Translations under genes and position numbers: made by a program
In this document: piece by piece, positions 40,652 through 50,634 of the stretch
How positions within the stretch are numbered: the stretch's first letter is position 1
How the letters are laid out: each line of letters opens with the position of its first letter
Assembly (NCBI RefSeq): GCF_032271945.1
Contig: NZ_CP130319.1
Span: 5,472,501-5,532,500 of the forward strand
DNA from: Paenibacillus sp. MBLB1832
GTDB taxonomy: Bacteria > Bacillota > Bacilli > Paenibacillales > NBRC-103111
Direction: 5' to 3'
Length of the DNA stretch: 60,000 bases
Notes under the pieces: model-generated
What the model was told of the DNA's origin: nothing
Seen by the model: only the letters and a program-made list of their open reading frames with translations
Databases searched by the model: none

Positions 40652-41392
40652 TTAGCTCTTATTGCGCTGTCTGATCACTTCGTACATCAACACACCCGCG
40701 GCAACAGAGGCGTTCAAGGAATTAACATGTCCAGCCATCGGCAGCTTCACTAGGAAATCGCATCGTTCCTTAATGAGCCGCCCCACGCCCTTGCCCTCAT
40801 TCCCAATCACAAGTGCAATCGGAATCGTGAAGTTCGCTTTATAGACATCCTGCGCGGCGGATACATCCGTACCCGCTACCCAAACTCCCTGTTCTTTCAA
40901 TAGCTCGATTGTCTGCGCGATGTTCGTTACACGTGCGACAGGTACGTATTCAACAGCGCCTGCGGATGTTTTGGAAACCGTTGCTGTTAGTCCTACGGAA
41001 CGTCTCTTCGGGATAATAACCCCGTGAACCCCTGTACAATCAGCTGTCCGTAGGATCGAACCCAAGTTATGCGGATCCTCAATTTCATCTAAAATCAGGA
41101 TGAACGGCTCTTGGCCCAGCTGCTTCGCTTTGGCTAAAATGTCCTCGACTTCTACATATTCATAAGCCGCAACTTGGGCAACAACACCTTGGTGCTGCAG
41201 TCCTTCCGCCATTTGATCCAGCTTGCGCTTGTCCGTAAATTGGACAATAATGCCTAAATTTTTGGCCTCAGCAACAATGGGACCTGCAAATTGCTTTTGC
41301 GCGCCTTCGGCAATCCATATTTTATTAATTGACCGTCCTGCGCGAAGCGCCTCCATCACGGAGTGCTTCCCGCCAATGATATCTTCATCCAT
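40652..41392 (-). CDS. rlmB: 23S rRNA (guanosine-2'-O-)-methyltransferase RlmB
   Basis: A 246-residue SPOUT methyltransferase. The N-terminal L30-like domain begins IIGGKHSVMEALRAG; the three SpoU motifs are DEIEDPHNLGSILRTA (about 109), VIGNEGKGV (about 197) and LPMAGHVNSLNASVAAG (about 217). It modifies G2251 in E. coli numbering. The ATG at 41392 follows GGAGG by 7 bases; a longer frame to 41497 overlaps mrnC and lacks homology. Confidence 0.93.
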   Translation of the reverse strand: MDEDIIGGKHSVMEALRAGRSINKIWIAEGAQKQFAGPIVAEAKNLGIIVQFTDKRKLDQMAEGLQHQGVVAQVAAYEYVEVEDILAKAKQLGQEPFILILDEIEDPHNLGSILRTADCTGVHGVIIPKRRSVGLTATVSKTSAGAVEYVPVARVTNIAQTIELLKEQGVWVAGTDVSAAQDVYKANFTIPIALVIGNEGKGVGRLIKERCDFLVKLPMAGHVNSLNASVAAGVLMYEVIRQRNKS

Positions 41393-41403
41393 TGAACTTC
41401 CTC

Positions 41404-41838
41404 CTATTGCTGCTTCGGATCGAATGCGATCGCGAAGTTTAATATTTCTTTTAACCGCTCGAACGCTTGCTTGTAATATAAATAGCCTATGAGGCACTCA
41501 AACGCGGTACTGTGCCTATATTCCAGCACCTCCGCGTTCTTCGCCGTCGTTCCTGACTTTGCGTTACGTCCCCGCTTCACAATGTCAACTTCCGCTTCCG
41601 TCAACATAGGCATCAGGGCTGTCAACAGCTTAGACTGCGCCTTGGCTGAGACATAGCCCGTCGATGCGCGATGCAAGTGATTAGGGCGGTGATTGGCACC
41701 TGAGATCACATATTGTCGAATAAACACTTCGTAGACCGCATCTCCGATATAAGCGAGCACTAGCGGGTTGAGCAGTTCTGGGCTTTTCGAGGGAGGAAAC
41801 GCAAATAAATTTGTAAACACTAGATCTTGTTCACTCAT
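41404..41838 (-). CDS. mrnC: Mini-ribonuclease III
   Basis: A 144-residue RNase III catalytic domain without a double-stranded RNA-binding domain. The active-site signature is [18 protein letters not shown] and the second acidic block is [13 protein letters not shown]. It matures 23S rRNA ends in Bacillus. The start overlaps the cysS stop (ATGA). Confidence 0.95.
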   Translation of the reverse strand: MSEQDLVFTNLFAFPPSKSPELLNPLVLAYIGDAVYEVFIRQYVISGANHRPNHLHRASTGYVSAKAQSKLLTALMPMLTEAEVDIVKRGRNAKSGTTAKNAEVLEYRHSTAFECLIGYLYYKQAFERLKEILNFAIAFDPKQQ

Positions 41839-43235
41839 TTGCGGCGCCAGCGAATACCTTGCGGTGTATCCTCAAGGAAAATCCCTTTCTCCGTCAGCAA
41901 ATCGCGGATTTCGTCCGCACGCGCCCAATTCTTCGTTTTCCGCGACTCTGTGCGCTCAACAATCAATTGTTCGATTTCTTCATCCAACAATTCATCCGCT
42001 TGAGGCGTAAGAATGCCCAGTGTTGCATCGAAAGCTTCCAATTGATTCATATATAATCGAACAGCGTCGGCGTTCACCCGCTCCTGCTGCAAGTACAGGT
42101 TCGCTTCCGCAACGAGCTCAAACACCGCGGTAATCGCATCCGGCGTGTTGAAGTCATCGTTCATTTTATCCACAAATTGCTTAGAAATGGTCTGTAAACG
42201 CTCAGATATCGCCACGTCAACTTCACCCGTCGCCGAAGCTGTCGCCAGACGGTGTTTCATATTATCGTAAGCATTCTGAATGCGTTCGAGCGCATTCGCC
42301 GCTTGCTTCAAGCTCTCATCGCTGAAATTAAGCGGGTTGCGGTAGTGGGCAGACAGCATGAAAAAGCGGAACACTTGCGGCTTGATTTGCTTAATCAGAT
42401 CACGGATGAGGATTCCGTTTCCAAGTGATTTCGACATTTTCTCATTATCAATATTAAGGAAAGCGTTGTGTAACCAATAATTGGCCATCGGATGACCCGT
42501 TACCGCTTCGGTTTGGGCAATTTCACATTCATGGTGAGGGAACGTCAAATCTTGTCCGCCGCCGTGAATATCAATGGTTTCGCCCAAATATTTGCGTACC
42601 ATCGCGGAGCACTCAATATGCCACCCTGGACGTCCTTTACCCCAAGGGCTATCCCAGAAAATCTCGCCTGGCTTCGCAGCTTTCCAGAGGACAAAGTCCT
42701 GCGGATTCTCCTTCCGATCGTCAACTTCGACGCGGATGCCGTATTGTAGTTCTTCCAAATTTTGATTCGACAGCTTGCCATATTCAGCAAATTTCGAAGT
42801 GCGATAGTACACATCGCCGCGTGCTTCGTACGCAAAGTCTTTATCTACAAGCGCAGCAATGAAATCAATGATTTCCTGCATATTCTCGGTCACACGCGGA
42901 TTCAGCGTAGCATCATGAACACCTAGCGCCCCAATGTCCTCCAAGAAGGCTGCGATAAATGTTTCGGCAAGCTCTGGCACGGAAACCGCCATTTCTTCGG
43001 CTTTTCGAATCATTTTATCATCGACATCGGTAAAGTTTGTAATATAAGTGACTTCATATTGCTGCGATTCCAAGTAACGGCGAACGACGTCAAAAAAGAT
43101 AACCGGCCGGCCATTTCCAATATGGATGTAGTTATAGACTGTTGGCCCGCAAACGTACATCTTCACCTTACCTGGCTCAAGAGGAACAAACTCTTCCTTC
43201 TTGCGGGTTAACGTATTATATACTTTGAGTGTCAT
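41835..43235 (-). CDS. cysS: Cysteinyl-tRNA synthetase
   Basis: A 466-residue class I synthetase. The zinc cysteine is in [18 protein letters not shown], which also contains the HIGH-type HIGN; further zinc ligands are in HIECSAM and [10 protein letters not shown]; the KMSKS loop is EKMSKSLGN (about residue 266). It begins inside the end of cysE (20-base overlap) and is under the cysteine T-box. Confidence 0.98.
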   Translation of the reverse strand: MTLKVYNTLTRKKEEFVPLEPGKVKMYVCGPTVYNYIHIGNGRPVIFFDVVRRYLESQQYEVTYITNFTDVDDKMIRKAEEMAVSVPELAETFIAAFLEDIGALGVHDATLNPRVTENMQEIIDFIAALVDKDFAYEARGDVYYRTSKFAEYGKLSNQNLEELQYGIRVEVDDRKENPQDFVLWKAAKPGEIFWDSPWGKGRPGWHIECSAMVRKYLGETIDIHGGGQDLTFPHHECEIAQTEAVTGHPMANYWLHNAFLNIDNEKMSKSLGNGILIRDLIKQIKPQVFRFFMLSAHYRNPLNFSDESLKQAANALERIQNAYDNMKHRLATASATGEVDVAISERLQTISKQFVDKMNDDFNTPDAITAVFELVAEANLYLQQERVNADAVRLYMNQLEAFDATLGILTPQADELLDEEIEQLIVERTESRKTKNWARADEIRDLLTEKGIFLEDTPQGIRWRRK

Positions 43236-43917
43236 GTTCTCTCAGTTCTCCATTCTTATTCCGTTGTTTCGTTTGCCATTTATTCGTTTGCCGTTCATGC
43301 TCAAGTTGATCTTTCAAATCTGTGATCTGCTGCTGTAATTCCTGGAAAATATCAATAATGGGATCAGGCAAATTGCCATGGTCTAGTCTATTCACGCGAA
43401 CACCATCTCGCTTCACAAGCTTCGCAGGTATGGTGACAACCGTACTATTGGAAGGAACCTCCTGAATGACCACCGCGTTTGAGCCAATCCGGGAATTCTC
43501 CCCGACGAGGAAAGACCCGAGAACTTTGGCACCCGAACCAATAACTACATTATTTCCAATTGTTGGGTGTCTCTTACCTTTCTCTTTGCCTGTTCCACCC
43601 AAAGTTACCCCTTGATAGAGGATGACGTCGTCTCCAATTTCGCAGGTTTCCCCGATGACCACACCCATACCGTGATCTATAAACAAACGTTGGCCAATGG
43701 TTGCTCCTGGATGGATTTCGATGCCTGTCATAAACCGGCTGATTTGAGATACGATTCGGGCTAACGTGTACATCTTTCTTCGGTATAGTCCGTGCGCAAT
43801 TCGATGCGCCCAAATCGCATGGAGTCCCGAATACGTAAACACTACCTCAAACCAACTCCGTGCTGCAGGATCGTTATCGAATACGGCAGAAATATCAGAT
43901 TTGATCGTTGACCACAT
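43216..43917 (-). CDS. cysE: Serine O-acetyltransferase
   Basis: A 233-residue enzyme that makes O-acetylserine for cysteine synthesis. An N-terminal helical region is followed by a left-handed beta-helix of hexapeptide repeats with catalytic blocks [25 protein letters not shown] and [19 protein letters not shown]. The C-terminal tail is a long charged helix ([22 protein letters not shown]). The ATG at 43917 has only a weak GGGTGA site; a GTG at 43929 is an alternative. Confidence 0.95.
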   Translation of the reverse strand: MWSTIKSDISAVFDNDPAARSWFEVVFTYSGLHAIWAHRIAHGLYRRKMYTLARIVSQISRFMTGIEIHPGATIGQRLFIDHGMGVVIGETCEIGDDVILYQGVTLGGTGKEKGKRHPTIGNNVVIGSGAKVLGSFLVGENSRIGSNAVVIQEVPSNSTVVTIPAKLVKRDGVRVNRLDHGNLPDPIIDIFQELQQQITDLKDQLEHERQTNKWQTKQRNKNGELREHDTQSI

Positions 43918-43940
43918 AAGCTCACCCACTTCATTTGTAT

Positions 43941-44215
43941 GAAAAAATAAAAAAGCCCCTGCAGCCCTAAGGCTGCAGAGGCGTGGTTATCGCGGTTCCA
44001 CTCTGCTTGGTGACTCGGAAGTCTCCCAACTCAACATCCCGTAACGTGGGGGTTCCGACTGCGCCTACTCGACTCAACGTGAGTATTCGGCGCGGCTGCT
44101 CCCAGGTGCATTTCTGATTATAAGGAATGGATAACTCACAGCCGAAGCCGTTAGGCTCCGATTATCCTCTCTGATGAATCCTCACTTAATCATACTCTCC
44201 TGATCAAGGCATTTC
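43941..44215 (-). ncRNA. Cysteine T-box leader of cysE-cysS
   Basis: The conserved T-box sequence AGAGTGGAACCGCG is at 43991-44004 and a terminator (CTCTGCAGCC/GGCTGCAGGG, then GCTTTTTTATTTTTT) at 43941-43980. A UGC codon in the context GAAATGCACC at 44108-44110 is the likely specifier, which fits cysteine. Uncharged tRNA-Cys should favour the antiterminator and expression of cysE-cysS. The leader starts close to 44225. Confidence 0.93.
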
Positions 44216-44231
44216 TTATTTCATTGCATTA

Positions 44232-44260
44232 AGTATAACGAAAAGTAAGATGCTTTACAA
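44232..44260 (-). promoter_or_regulatory. Sigma-A promoter of the T-box cysE-cysS operon
   Basis: TTGTAA at 44255-44260 and TATACT at 44232-44237 with a 17-base spacer. The -35 overlaps the stop codon of gltX. Confidence 0.65.
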
Positions 44261-45709
44261 TAAGCTACGCAAGCGTGAAGCGACTTTTTCTTGGCCAAGC
44301 AAGAAAAGGGACACATTCAGATCTGGGCCATGCACTTGACCTGTCAGCGCGGAGCGAATCGACATGAACAGTTGCTTCCCTTTGAAGCCTGTTTCCTTCT
44401 GCACGGCCTTCAGCAGCGCTGGGATCGCTTCAACCGTGAAGGCTTCCGCTTGTTCCACTTGTGTTAAGAAGCTCGCCAATACGACAGGTACATGCTCTTC
44501 CTTCAGCACGGCAGCCGCTTCGTCGTCGATGACTAGCTCTTCTTTGAAAAAGAGACTCGCAAGGTCAACGATTTCTGCCGCGTAGCGCATTCTTTCCTGG
44601 TTCAGGCCAACAAGCGCCGTTACCCACTCTTGACCAGCGACGTCCAAGTCGCCCTGAATGTAGCCCGCTTTGCGCAAGTGCGGCAAACACAGGTCTACGA
44701 CACGCGGTAGCGGCGTCTTTTTCAGATACGCATTGTTCATCCAATTCAATTTATCCATATCAAACACAGCCGGGCTCTTGGATACACGATCCAGATCGAA
44801 CTGCGCGATTAGTTCTTCTTTGGTAAACATCTCTTCTTCCCCGCCAGGCGACCAGCCCAGCAAAGCAATAAAGTTCAGCACCGCTTCTGGCAAATAGCCA
44901 AGCTCTTTGTATTGCTCGATAAACTGGATGATCGACTCATCCCGTTTGCTCATTTTTTTGCGGTCTTGATTCAAAATTAAAGCTAAATGGGCAAACTCCG
45001 GTATCGGCATACCTAATGCTTCGTACATCAGAATTTGTCTCGGTGTATTGGACAGATGCTCTTCTCCACGGATGACCAAATTGATCTTCATCAAGTGATC
45101 GTCTACGATAACCGCGAAATTGTAAGTCGGAATGCCATCTGGGCGCGCGATAATAAAGTCACCGATGCCATTGGAATCGAATTCCACATGGTCGCGGACT
45201 TTATCGTCAATGCCGATGATCCGATCTGCTGGCACCCGGAATCGTGTGGACGGCACGCGTCCCTCTGCTTGATACGCGGCAATTTGCTCTGGCGTCAGAT
45301 TACGGCATTTGCCTGAGTATCCGCCCATCTCCCCGCTCGCTTCCTGCTCCGCACGCTCTTGCTCAAGATCTGCCTCGGAACAGTAGCATCCATATGCATG
45401 TCCGCTCTCCAGCAGCTTATCTAGATAAGTACGGTAAATATCGAGACGTTCCATTTGACGATAGGGACCGTAAGGACCCCCAATATCTACACTTTCATCC
45501 CACTCAAGACCAAGCCATCTCAAGCCGTTCAACTGATCCTCGATGCCGGACTCTTTATGACGGGTCTGATCCGTGTCTTCAAAACGCACAACAAACGCAC
45601 CGCCGTGACGGCGAGCTAATAAATAATCAAACAGTGCGGTCCGCGCACCGCCAATATGTAAATGTCCAGTCGGACTAGGTGCATAACGCACGCGTAAAGG
45701 TGTATTCAT
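44255..45709 (-). CDS. gltX: Glutamyl-tRNA synthetase
   Basis: A 484-residue class I synthetase; PSPTGHLHIGGARTALF holds the HIGH-type motif and DRKKMSKRDE the KMSKS-type motif (about residue 248). Like other Firmicute enzymes it probably also charges tRNA-Gln with glutamate for the amidotransferase route. The ATG at 45709 has AAGGGG 8 bases upstream; a longer frame to 45736 runs through it. Confidence 0.97.
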   Translation of the reverse strand: MNTPLRVRYAPSPTGHLHIGGARTALFDYLLARRHGGAFVVRFEDTDQTRHKESGIEDQLNGLRWLGLEWDESVDIGGPYGPYRQMERLDIYRTYLDKLLESGHAYGCYCSEADLEQERAEQEASGEMGGYSGKCRNLTPEQIAAYQAEGRVPSTRFRVPADRIIGIDDKVRDHVEFDSNGIGDFIIARPDGIPTYNFAVIVDDHLMKINLVIRGEEHLSNTPRQILMYEALGMPIPEFAHLALILNQDRKKMSKRDESIIQFIEQYKELGYLPEAVLNFIALLGWSPGGEEEMFTKEELIAQFDLDRVSKSPAVFDMDKLNWMNNAYLKKTPLPRVVDLCLPHLRKAGYIQGDLDVAGQEWVTALVGLNQERMRYAAEIVDLASLFFKEELVIDDEAAAVLKEEHVPVVLASFLTQVEQAEAFTVEAIPALLKAVQKETGFKGKQLFMSIRSALTGQVHGPDLNVSLFLLGQEKVASRLRSLL

Positions 45710-45745
45710 CGATGTATCCCCTTTTCTTCCATGCATGAATACCTG

Positions 45746-46231
45746 CTATTTTAGCACATCTCGAATTAAACAAACAACCGATTGCGCCGCGATTCCTTCG
45801 CCACGACCTGTAAAGCCGAGTTGCTCAGTTGTCGTCGCTTTTACATTAACTTGATCAGGCTGCGCATCCAAGGCAGAGGCGATGATTTCCACCATTTGCG
45901 GGATGTACGGCAGCATTTTCGGCTTCTGAGCAATGATGGTCGAATCCGCATTCCCCAGCTTATAGCCTCGCTCCGTCGCTAATTGCCATACCCGCTTCAG
46001 CAGCACCAAGCTATCTGCGTCTTTGTACTCCTCGGCCGTATCCGGGAAATGCTTGCCGATATCGCCAAGACCCAGAGCGCCTAAGATCGCGTCACTAATA
46101 GCGTGCAACAAGACATCCGCGTCGGAATGTCCTAGCAGCCCTTTTTCATACGGAATCGTCACGCCCCCAATAATACATTTACGTCCTTCTACTAATTGAT
46201 GAACATCAAATCCATTACCTACGCGTATCAT
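45746..46231 (-). CDS. ispF: 2-C-methyl-D-erythritol 2,4-cyclodiphosphate synthase
   Basis: A 161-residue enzyme of the MEP isoprenoid pathway. Zinc and substrate sites are in [23 protein letters not shown] and [16 protein letters not shown] 46231 follows AGAGG; the frame to 46267 overlaps ispD further than needed. The start overlaps the ispD stop (ATGA). Confidence 0.96.
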   Translation of the reverse strand: MIRVGNGFDVHQLVEGRKCIIGGVTIPYEKGLLGHSDADVLLHAISDAILGALGLGDIGKHFPDTAEEYKDADSLVLLKRVWQLATERGYKLGNADSTIIAQKPKMLPYIPQMVEIIASALDAQPDQVNVKATTTEQLGFTGRGEGIAAQSVVCLIRDVLK

Positions 46232-46929
46232 TTGCGTTCCTCTCCCCTTATGTTTTGTAGTATCCACTCAGCCCAAGGCAAATCTTCGGGTGTCGTTATC
46301 TTGATATTATAATAATCCCCTTCAACCACATGGACCACGGTACCCATCCGCTCTACGAGCATCGCATCATCCGTCCCCATAAATTCATCACGCACCGCAA
46401 GCTCATGCGCTTCTTGGAGAAGAGCATGACGAAAAGCTTGTGGCGTTTGGATTGCCCACAAGCTTCTTCGATCGGGTGTGGATTGAATGCGCTTCTCTGT
46501 ATCTACGACTTTAATCGTGTCCTTGACGGGAACGGCCAGAACTGCTGCACCTGCTTCTTGTGCTTTTGCTAGACACAAGAACACTTGTTCTTGTGTGACG
46601 AAAGGACGAACACCGTCATGTACAAGCACCCATTCTGTTCCAGCTTGCAGATGCGCCAAACCTCGCCTCACGGAATCTTGCCGCTCCGCTCCGCCTGCTA
46701 CACAGGTTACTTTACTAAGTCCATAGCTCGCCACGTAACCGTCGCAGCGACTCACATCATCTGCACCAACAACTAGAACAATGTTATCCACTTCATGTAT
46801 GTTTTGAAATAATTGCAAGGTATGTACCAGAATTGGCTTCTGTCCCAGTTGCAGATATTGTTTACTTTCCGCAGTACCCATGCGCGAACCTCGGCCCGCT
46901 GCCACAATGATAACCCCTAGCTTCCCCAT
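46228..46929 (-). CDS. ispD: 2-C-methyl-D-erythritol 4-phosphate cytidylyltransferase
   Basis: A 233-residue nucleotidyltransferase, the step two positions before IspF in the MEP pathway. The CTP-binding loop is [11 protein letters not shown] at residues 8-18; [11 protein letters not shown] and VKDTIK follow. Adjacent and translationally coupled to ispF. Confidence 0.96.
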   Translation of the reverse strand: MGKLGVIIVAAGRGSRMGTAESKQYLQLGQKPILVHTLQLFQNIHEVDNIVLVVGADDVSRCDGYVASYGLSKVTCVAGGAERQDSVRRGLAHLQAGTEWVLVHDGVRPFVTQEQVFLCLAKAQEAGAAVLAVPVKDTIKVVDTEKRIQSTPDRRSLWAIQTPQAFRHALLQEAHELAVRDEFMGTDDAMLVERMGTVVHVVEGDYYNIKITTPEDLPWAEWILQNIRGEERK

Positions 46930-46979
46930 AAGTCCTCCAACTTTACACTTTGCTGCTGCATCTCCTTATCATACTGGTT

Positions 46980-48047
46980 TTATTGGGCTTTTTCCAATAG
47001 TTTCGGTTTCGCGAAAATCATCCGACCTGCGGACGTTTGCAACACACTCGTCACCATCACTTCAAGCGTCATACCGATGAATTCACGTCCACCTTCTACA
47101 ACGATCATCGTACCATCATCGAGATACGCGACACCTTGTCCATGCTCCTTGCCGTCTTTAATGACTTGAACGATAATTTCTTCTCCTGGCAGAACGACGG
47201 GTTTCACGGCATTGGCAAGATCGTTAATATTAAGGACCGAGACGCCTTGCAGCTCACAGACTTTGTTCAAATTGAAATCATTCGTGATGACTTTCCCTTG
47301 CAGCACTTTCGCTAAACGGACGAGCTTGCTGTCCACTTCGGCAATTTCCTCAAAATCTCCCTCATAGATGAGGACTTTAACTTCCAATTCCTTTTGGATT
47401 TTGTTCAAAATGTCCAGCCCGCGACGCCCGCGATTCCGCTTAAGCAGATCGGATGAGTCCGCAATATGCTGCAGTTCTTCCAGCACAAATTCGGGGATGA
47501 CTAAAGTGCCTTCGATAAACCCTGTTTTGCAAATGTCCGCAATACGCCCATCGATTATTACGCTCGTGTCTAGAATCTTATGTTCTTCATAAGGGCGATG
47601 CGTCTGTTTCTCCGTACCACCGGAGCGACTCTTGGCAATGACTTGAACCAATTCTTCACGCTTGCTGTAACCGATTCGGAACCCCATGACACCCAGCACC
47701 GCAGACACAAGGAAAGGTAAGAACGGCCCTGCCCATGTCGCCTGCTCCATCACAGGAAACAGCATCAACGAGATCAGCAATCCGATAACAAGGCCCAGCG
47801 TCCCTGATAGGAGATCAGACACGGGAATATCTGTAACATTACGCTCCCCTTTGATCAGCAGCTTCATGCCTACACTTGCCACCCATGCGGAAATCAAAAA
47901 CATACCTGCCCCACATAAACTATTAATCCAAAATACTTGTCCTGCTTGACTTGCTACATCTGTCGTTCGAAGGAACGCGTCACTCCACTTATAACCTAAG
48001 CTGCCACCCATGATGGCCAAAATGATTTGTATCCATTTCTTCACCAC
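46980..48047 (-). CDS. yacL: Membrane PIN/TRAM-domain protein (YacL)
   Basis: A 355-residue protein. Four hydrophobic segments occupy about residues 5-22, 38-62, 78-100 and 108-126. A PIN nuclease-like domain (ILDTSVIIDGRIADI, EFVLEELQHIADSS, ITNDFNLNKV) occupies about 158-270 and a C-terminal TRAM domain (IVQVIKDGKEHGQGVAYLDDGTMIVVEGG) about 290-345. It is probably a membrane-attached RNA-binding or ribonuclease protein; the substrate is unknown. GTG at 48047 has AGGAGG 7 bases upstream. It sits before ispD as in B. subtilis. Confidence 0.88.
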   Translation of the reverse strand: MVKKWIQIILAIMGGSLGYKWSDAFLRTTDVASQAGQVFWINSLCGAGMFLISAWVASVGMKLLIKGERNVTDIPVSDLLSGTLGLVIGLLISLMLFPVMEQATWAGPFLPFLVSAVLGVMGFRIGYSKREELVQVIAKSRSGGTEKQTHRPYEEHKILDTSVIIDGRIADICKTGFIEGTLVIPEFVLEELQHIADSSDLLKRNRGRRGLDILNKIQKELEVKVLIYEGDFEEIAEVDSKLVRLAKVLQGKVITNDFNLNKVCELQGVSVLNINDLANAVKPVVLPGEEIIVQVIKDGKEHGQGVAYLDDGTMIVVEGGREFIGMTLEVMVTSVLQTSAGRMIFAKPKLLEKAQ

Positions 48048-48135
48048 AGATTCACCTCCTGCGTTAACTTTTTTTAAACCTTATTACAATTATGTTCCAA
48101 TTTATACAACGTTAATCACTTCTTTCGTCTGAAAA

Positions 48136-48164
48136 TTGAAATATTAAAGGGCATCCCTTATAAT
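48136..48164 (+). promoter_or_regulatory. Sigma-A promoter of the 48201 gene
   Basis: TTGAAA at 48136-48141 and a perfect TATAAT at 48159-48164 with a 17-base spacer, about 30 bases before the gene. It diverges from yacL. Confidence 0.65.
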
Positions 48165-48200
48165 GAAATGGAAGATACCAACACACCCGAGGTGGATGGA

Positions 48201-48596
48201 ATGAGCTCCTTGACTTTAAAGCAGTTTCAAGATCAAGTGTCCGAATTGTTACTCCGTCACCGCAGTCTGCTTGATGTTTTATCCAAATTCCAACAGTCAG
48301 GCGCAGCTGCCAATCGTTCCGTGGTGAAATCCATCACAGAATGTGGATGCATTCAAATTCACGCTGCCAAACAGGAATATCATCCTGAGATGACGTTGGA
48401 TGAAGCTAAGCATGTGCTTGGCACCCATGTATCTGGTCACTTATGTGAACAATGCACGGAAGTTGTTAGCAACGAACTAGGCAGGAATTTGTTCTACATG
48501 TCCGCACTAAGCAACTTACTCGACATTAATTTGGAGCAAGTCGTAGACAAAGAATCTAAGAAATGCACAACACTGGGACTATTCAACATGTCATGA
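48201..48596 (+). CDS. Small helical protein of unknown function, MazG-like C terminus
   Basis: A 131-residue protein on the opposite strand to its neighbours. It is mostly helical. The last part (SNELGRNLFYMSALSNLLDINLEQVVDKESKK) resembles the ELGDLLFYL-type helix of MazG nucleotide pyrophosphohydrolases, but the upstream EExxE metal motif is not evident. Four cysteines, including ECGCIQI (two) and CEQC, could bind metal. Similar proteins occur in spore-forming Firmicutes, as far as I recall. ATG 48201 follows GAGGTGG; an ATG at 48168 lies at the transcription start and is unlikely. I do not assign a function. Confidence 0.8.
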   Translation: MSSLTLKQFQDQVSELLLRHRSLLDVLSKFQQSGAAANRSVVKSITECGCIQIHAAKQEYHPEMTLDEAKHVLGTHVSGHLCEQCTEVVSNELGRNLFYMSALSNLLDINLEQVVDKESKKCTTLGLFNMS

Positions 48597-48603
48597 TCAT
48601 GAA

Positions 48604-48655
48604 AAAAAAGCATTTATTCTCTACCTGAGTCATCAGGAGAAAATAAATGCTTTTT
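48604..48655. terminator. Bidirectional terminator between the 48201 gene and pssA
   Basis: AAAAAGCATTTATT pairs with AATAAATGCTTTTT with CTC/GAG inner pairs; A-runs on one side and T-runs on the other between convergent genes. Confidence 0.88.
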
Positions 48656-48672
48656 ATTTTCGCACGTTTCGG

Positions 48673-49431
48673 TTAAACATCCGACTTAACGGAATTGTTG
48701 TCTTCTACGCCGCGTCTCTTGTTCTTTCTACGAAGATTGCGTAAACGGATGAAATACCCATCAACGTTTTTTTTTAGGCCGTACAACGCATAAAGCAGTA
48801 ACGGAACGAAAATCATTTTGGAAATGGACTCCGGCCATTTGATCGCGATGAGAATGGCAGCTGCCACGATAATCGGCGTAATCCAAATTGCTGCTTTCGG
48901 AATACCCGCTTTCTTGAAGTTTGGGTATTTCACTGTGCTCACCATTAAGTATGACAAGAGAACAGTACTTACAAGAAGAACATACACGTTAATATCGTTC
49001 ACAAACAGCGCCAATGTACAGAGCACACCGCCTGCGGCTGGAATCGGCAACCCGATGAAATAGCCTGGCGTACCCGCAACGACATTGAACCTTGCCAAGC
49101 GTAATGCTCCGCAAATCGGGAAGATCGCTGTGACAATCCAAGCAAATGCCGGACTAATCGCGGTTGGGTCATTAAATGCAACTACGTACATGATAAAAGC
49201 AGGAGCAACACCGAAAGAAATGACGTCGGATAAGGAGTCTAATTCTTTACCAAACTCACTTTGAGCATTCAATGCTCTGGCGACACGCCCGTCGAGACCA
49301 TCCAATAGCATGGCAACAATGACTAGCACGGCAGCGATGCCATGTTCCCCACTGAAAGCTAGGATGATCGACAGAACGCCTAGGAATAAGTTCCCTACTG
49401 TAAATAGGCTGGGAATTGATTTCGTTAACAT
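48673..49431 (-). CDS. pssA: CDP-diacylglycerol-serine O-phosphatidyltransferase
   Basis: A 252-residue CDP-alcohol phosphatidyltransferase that makes phosphatidylserine. The family signature DGxxAR(x8)Gx3Dx3D is complete in LDGLDGRVARALNAQSEFG-KELDSLSD (about 40-65). Some six to eight hydrophobic segments follow and the C terminus is basic (KNVDGYFIRLRNLRRKNKR). ATG 49431 follows AGAGGTGG. In B. subtilis pssA lies elsewhere with psd; here it sits between disA and yacL. Confidence 0.93.
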   Translation of the reverse strand: MLTKSIPSLFTVGNLFLGVLSIILAFSGEHGIAAVLVIVAMLLDGLDGRVARALNAQSEFGKELDSLSDVISFGVAPAFIMYVVAFNDPTAISPAFAWIVTAIFPICGALRLARFNVVAGTPGYFIGLPIPAAGGVLCTLALFVNDINVYVLLVSTVLLSYLMVSTVKYPNFKKAGIPKAAIWITPIIVAAAILIAIKWPESISKMIFVPLLLYALYGLKKNVDGYFIRLRNLRRKNKRRGVEDNNSVKSDV

Positions 49432-49515
49432 ATGTTTTTGTCCACCTCTGGATTTACTATACCCTAAACTTGACTTCATGAAACCTCAACTTGATACTTT
49501 ATGATTGTATCCACT

Positions 49516-50595
49516 TTAAATATGTCTGTCAATGAACACTTGTTCTTGAATCCGCTTGAGACCTTCCTTAATGGCGCGGGCTCTCACTTCTCCGATTCCG
49601 TCAACTTCATCCAATTCTTCGATCGTCGCCATCATCATGTGCGGGAGGTATCCGAATTTCTCAACCAAGTTCCCAATAATGATGGAAGGCAATCGCGGAA
49701 TTTTCCCTAAGATTCGGAAACCTCGCGGTGAAACAGGCTCTTCTGCAATTGAATTCGTATGCGAGTATCCTAATAGACGAATGATTTGTTGCGGTTCTAA
49801 CAACTCATCCGAGGACAATCGTTTCAATCCAGCTTGCATATCTTTGACGCGTTCCTCTGATAATTCTCTTACATAATCCTTTACGAGCAAGCGCGCTTCA
49901 AGTTCCGCATTTCCAACAAGCTCTTCAAGTTGCATGCTAATTAATCGTCCCTCGTTGCCCAACTCATTAATGTATCGATTAATTTCTGCTTTAATACGCA
50001 AAACCATCTCAAAACGAGCGATAACATTCGTGATATCATGCAGCGTAACAAGCTCTTCAAACTCCGAGGCACTAAGGTTCGTGAGTGACTGATCCAATAC
50101 GACCTTATACCGTTCCAAGGTCTGGATCGCTTGATTGGCTTTCGTGAGAATAACGCCAATATCTTTGAGCGCATATCTCAAATTTCCCTGATAGAGTGTA
50201 ATCACGTTTCGCCGCTGCGAGATGGAGACGACTAATTTATTTGTCTGTTTGGCCACGCGCTCTGCCGTTCGATGTCTAATCCCTGTCTCCGAAGAAGAAA
50301 TCGAAGAATCGGGAATGAGCTGCGTGTTCGCATAAAGAATACGCTTAATATCCTCACTAAGAATAATAGCACCGTCCATTTTGGCAAGCTCATATAAATA
50401 GTTGGGTGAAAAATCACAATTTATCGAAAATCCGCCGTCCACGATTTCCGTCACTTCTGGACTGAAACCAACAACGATCAGACCACCTGTTTTAGCACGC
50501 AGCACGTTCTCCAAACCGTCTCGGAAAGGCGTACCCGGGGCTACAAGCTGGAGTAATTGGCTCATCACATCTCGTTTCGTCTCTTCTTTACTCAT
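49516..50595 (-). CDS. disA: DNA integrity scanning protein, diadenylate cyclase DisA
   Basis: A 359-residue octameric enzyme that makes c-di-AMP and pauses at branched DNA. The DAC domain has DGAIILSED (about 74) and GIRHRTAE (about 107), the DGA and RHR active-site motifs. A helical spine follows (about 145-290) and a helix-hairpin-helix DNA-binding domain ends the protein ([23 protein letters not shown]). It is directly downstream of radA, which inhibits DisA in B. subtilis. Confidence 0.97.
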   Translation of the reverse strand: MSKEETKRDVMSQLLQLVAPGTPFRDGLENVLRAKTGGLIVVGFSPEVTEIVDGGFSINCDFSPNYLYELAKMDGAIILSEDIKRILYANTQLIPDSSISSSETGIRHRTAERVAKQTNKLVVSISQRRNVITLYQGNLRYALKDIGVILTKANQAIQTLERYKVVLDQSLTNLSASEFEELVTLHDITNVIARFEMVLRIKAEINRYINELGNEGRLISMQLEELVGNAELEARLLVKDYVRELSEERVKDMQAGLKRLSSDELLEPQQIIRLLGYSHTNSIAEEPVSPRGFRILGKIPRLPSIIIGNLVEKFGYLPHMMMATIEELDEVDGIGEVRARAIKEGLKRIQEQVFIDRHI

Positions 50596-50634
50596 CTTTT
50601 TCCTCCTGAAGGCTTTCAGCTTGCAGGTCCGAAC

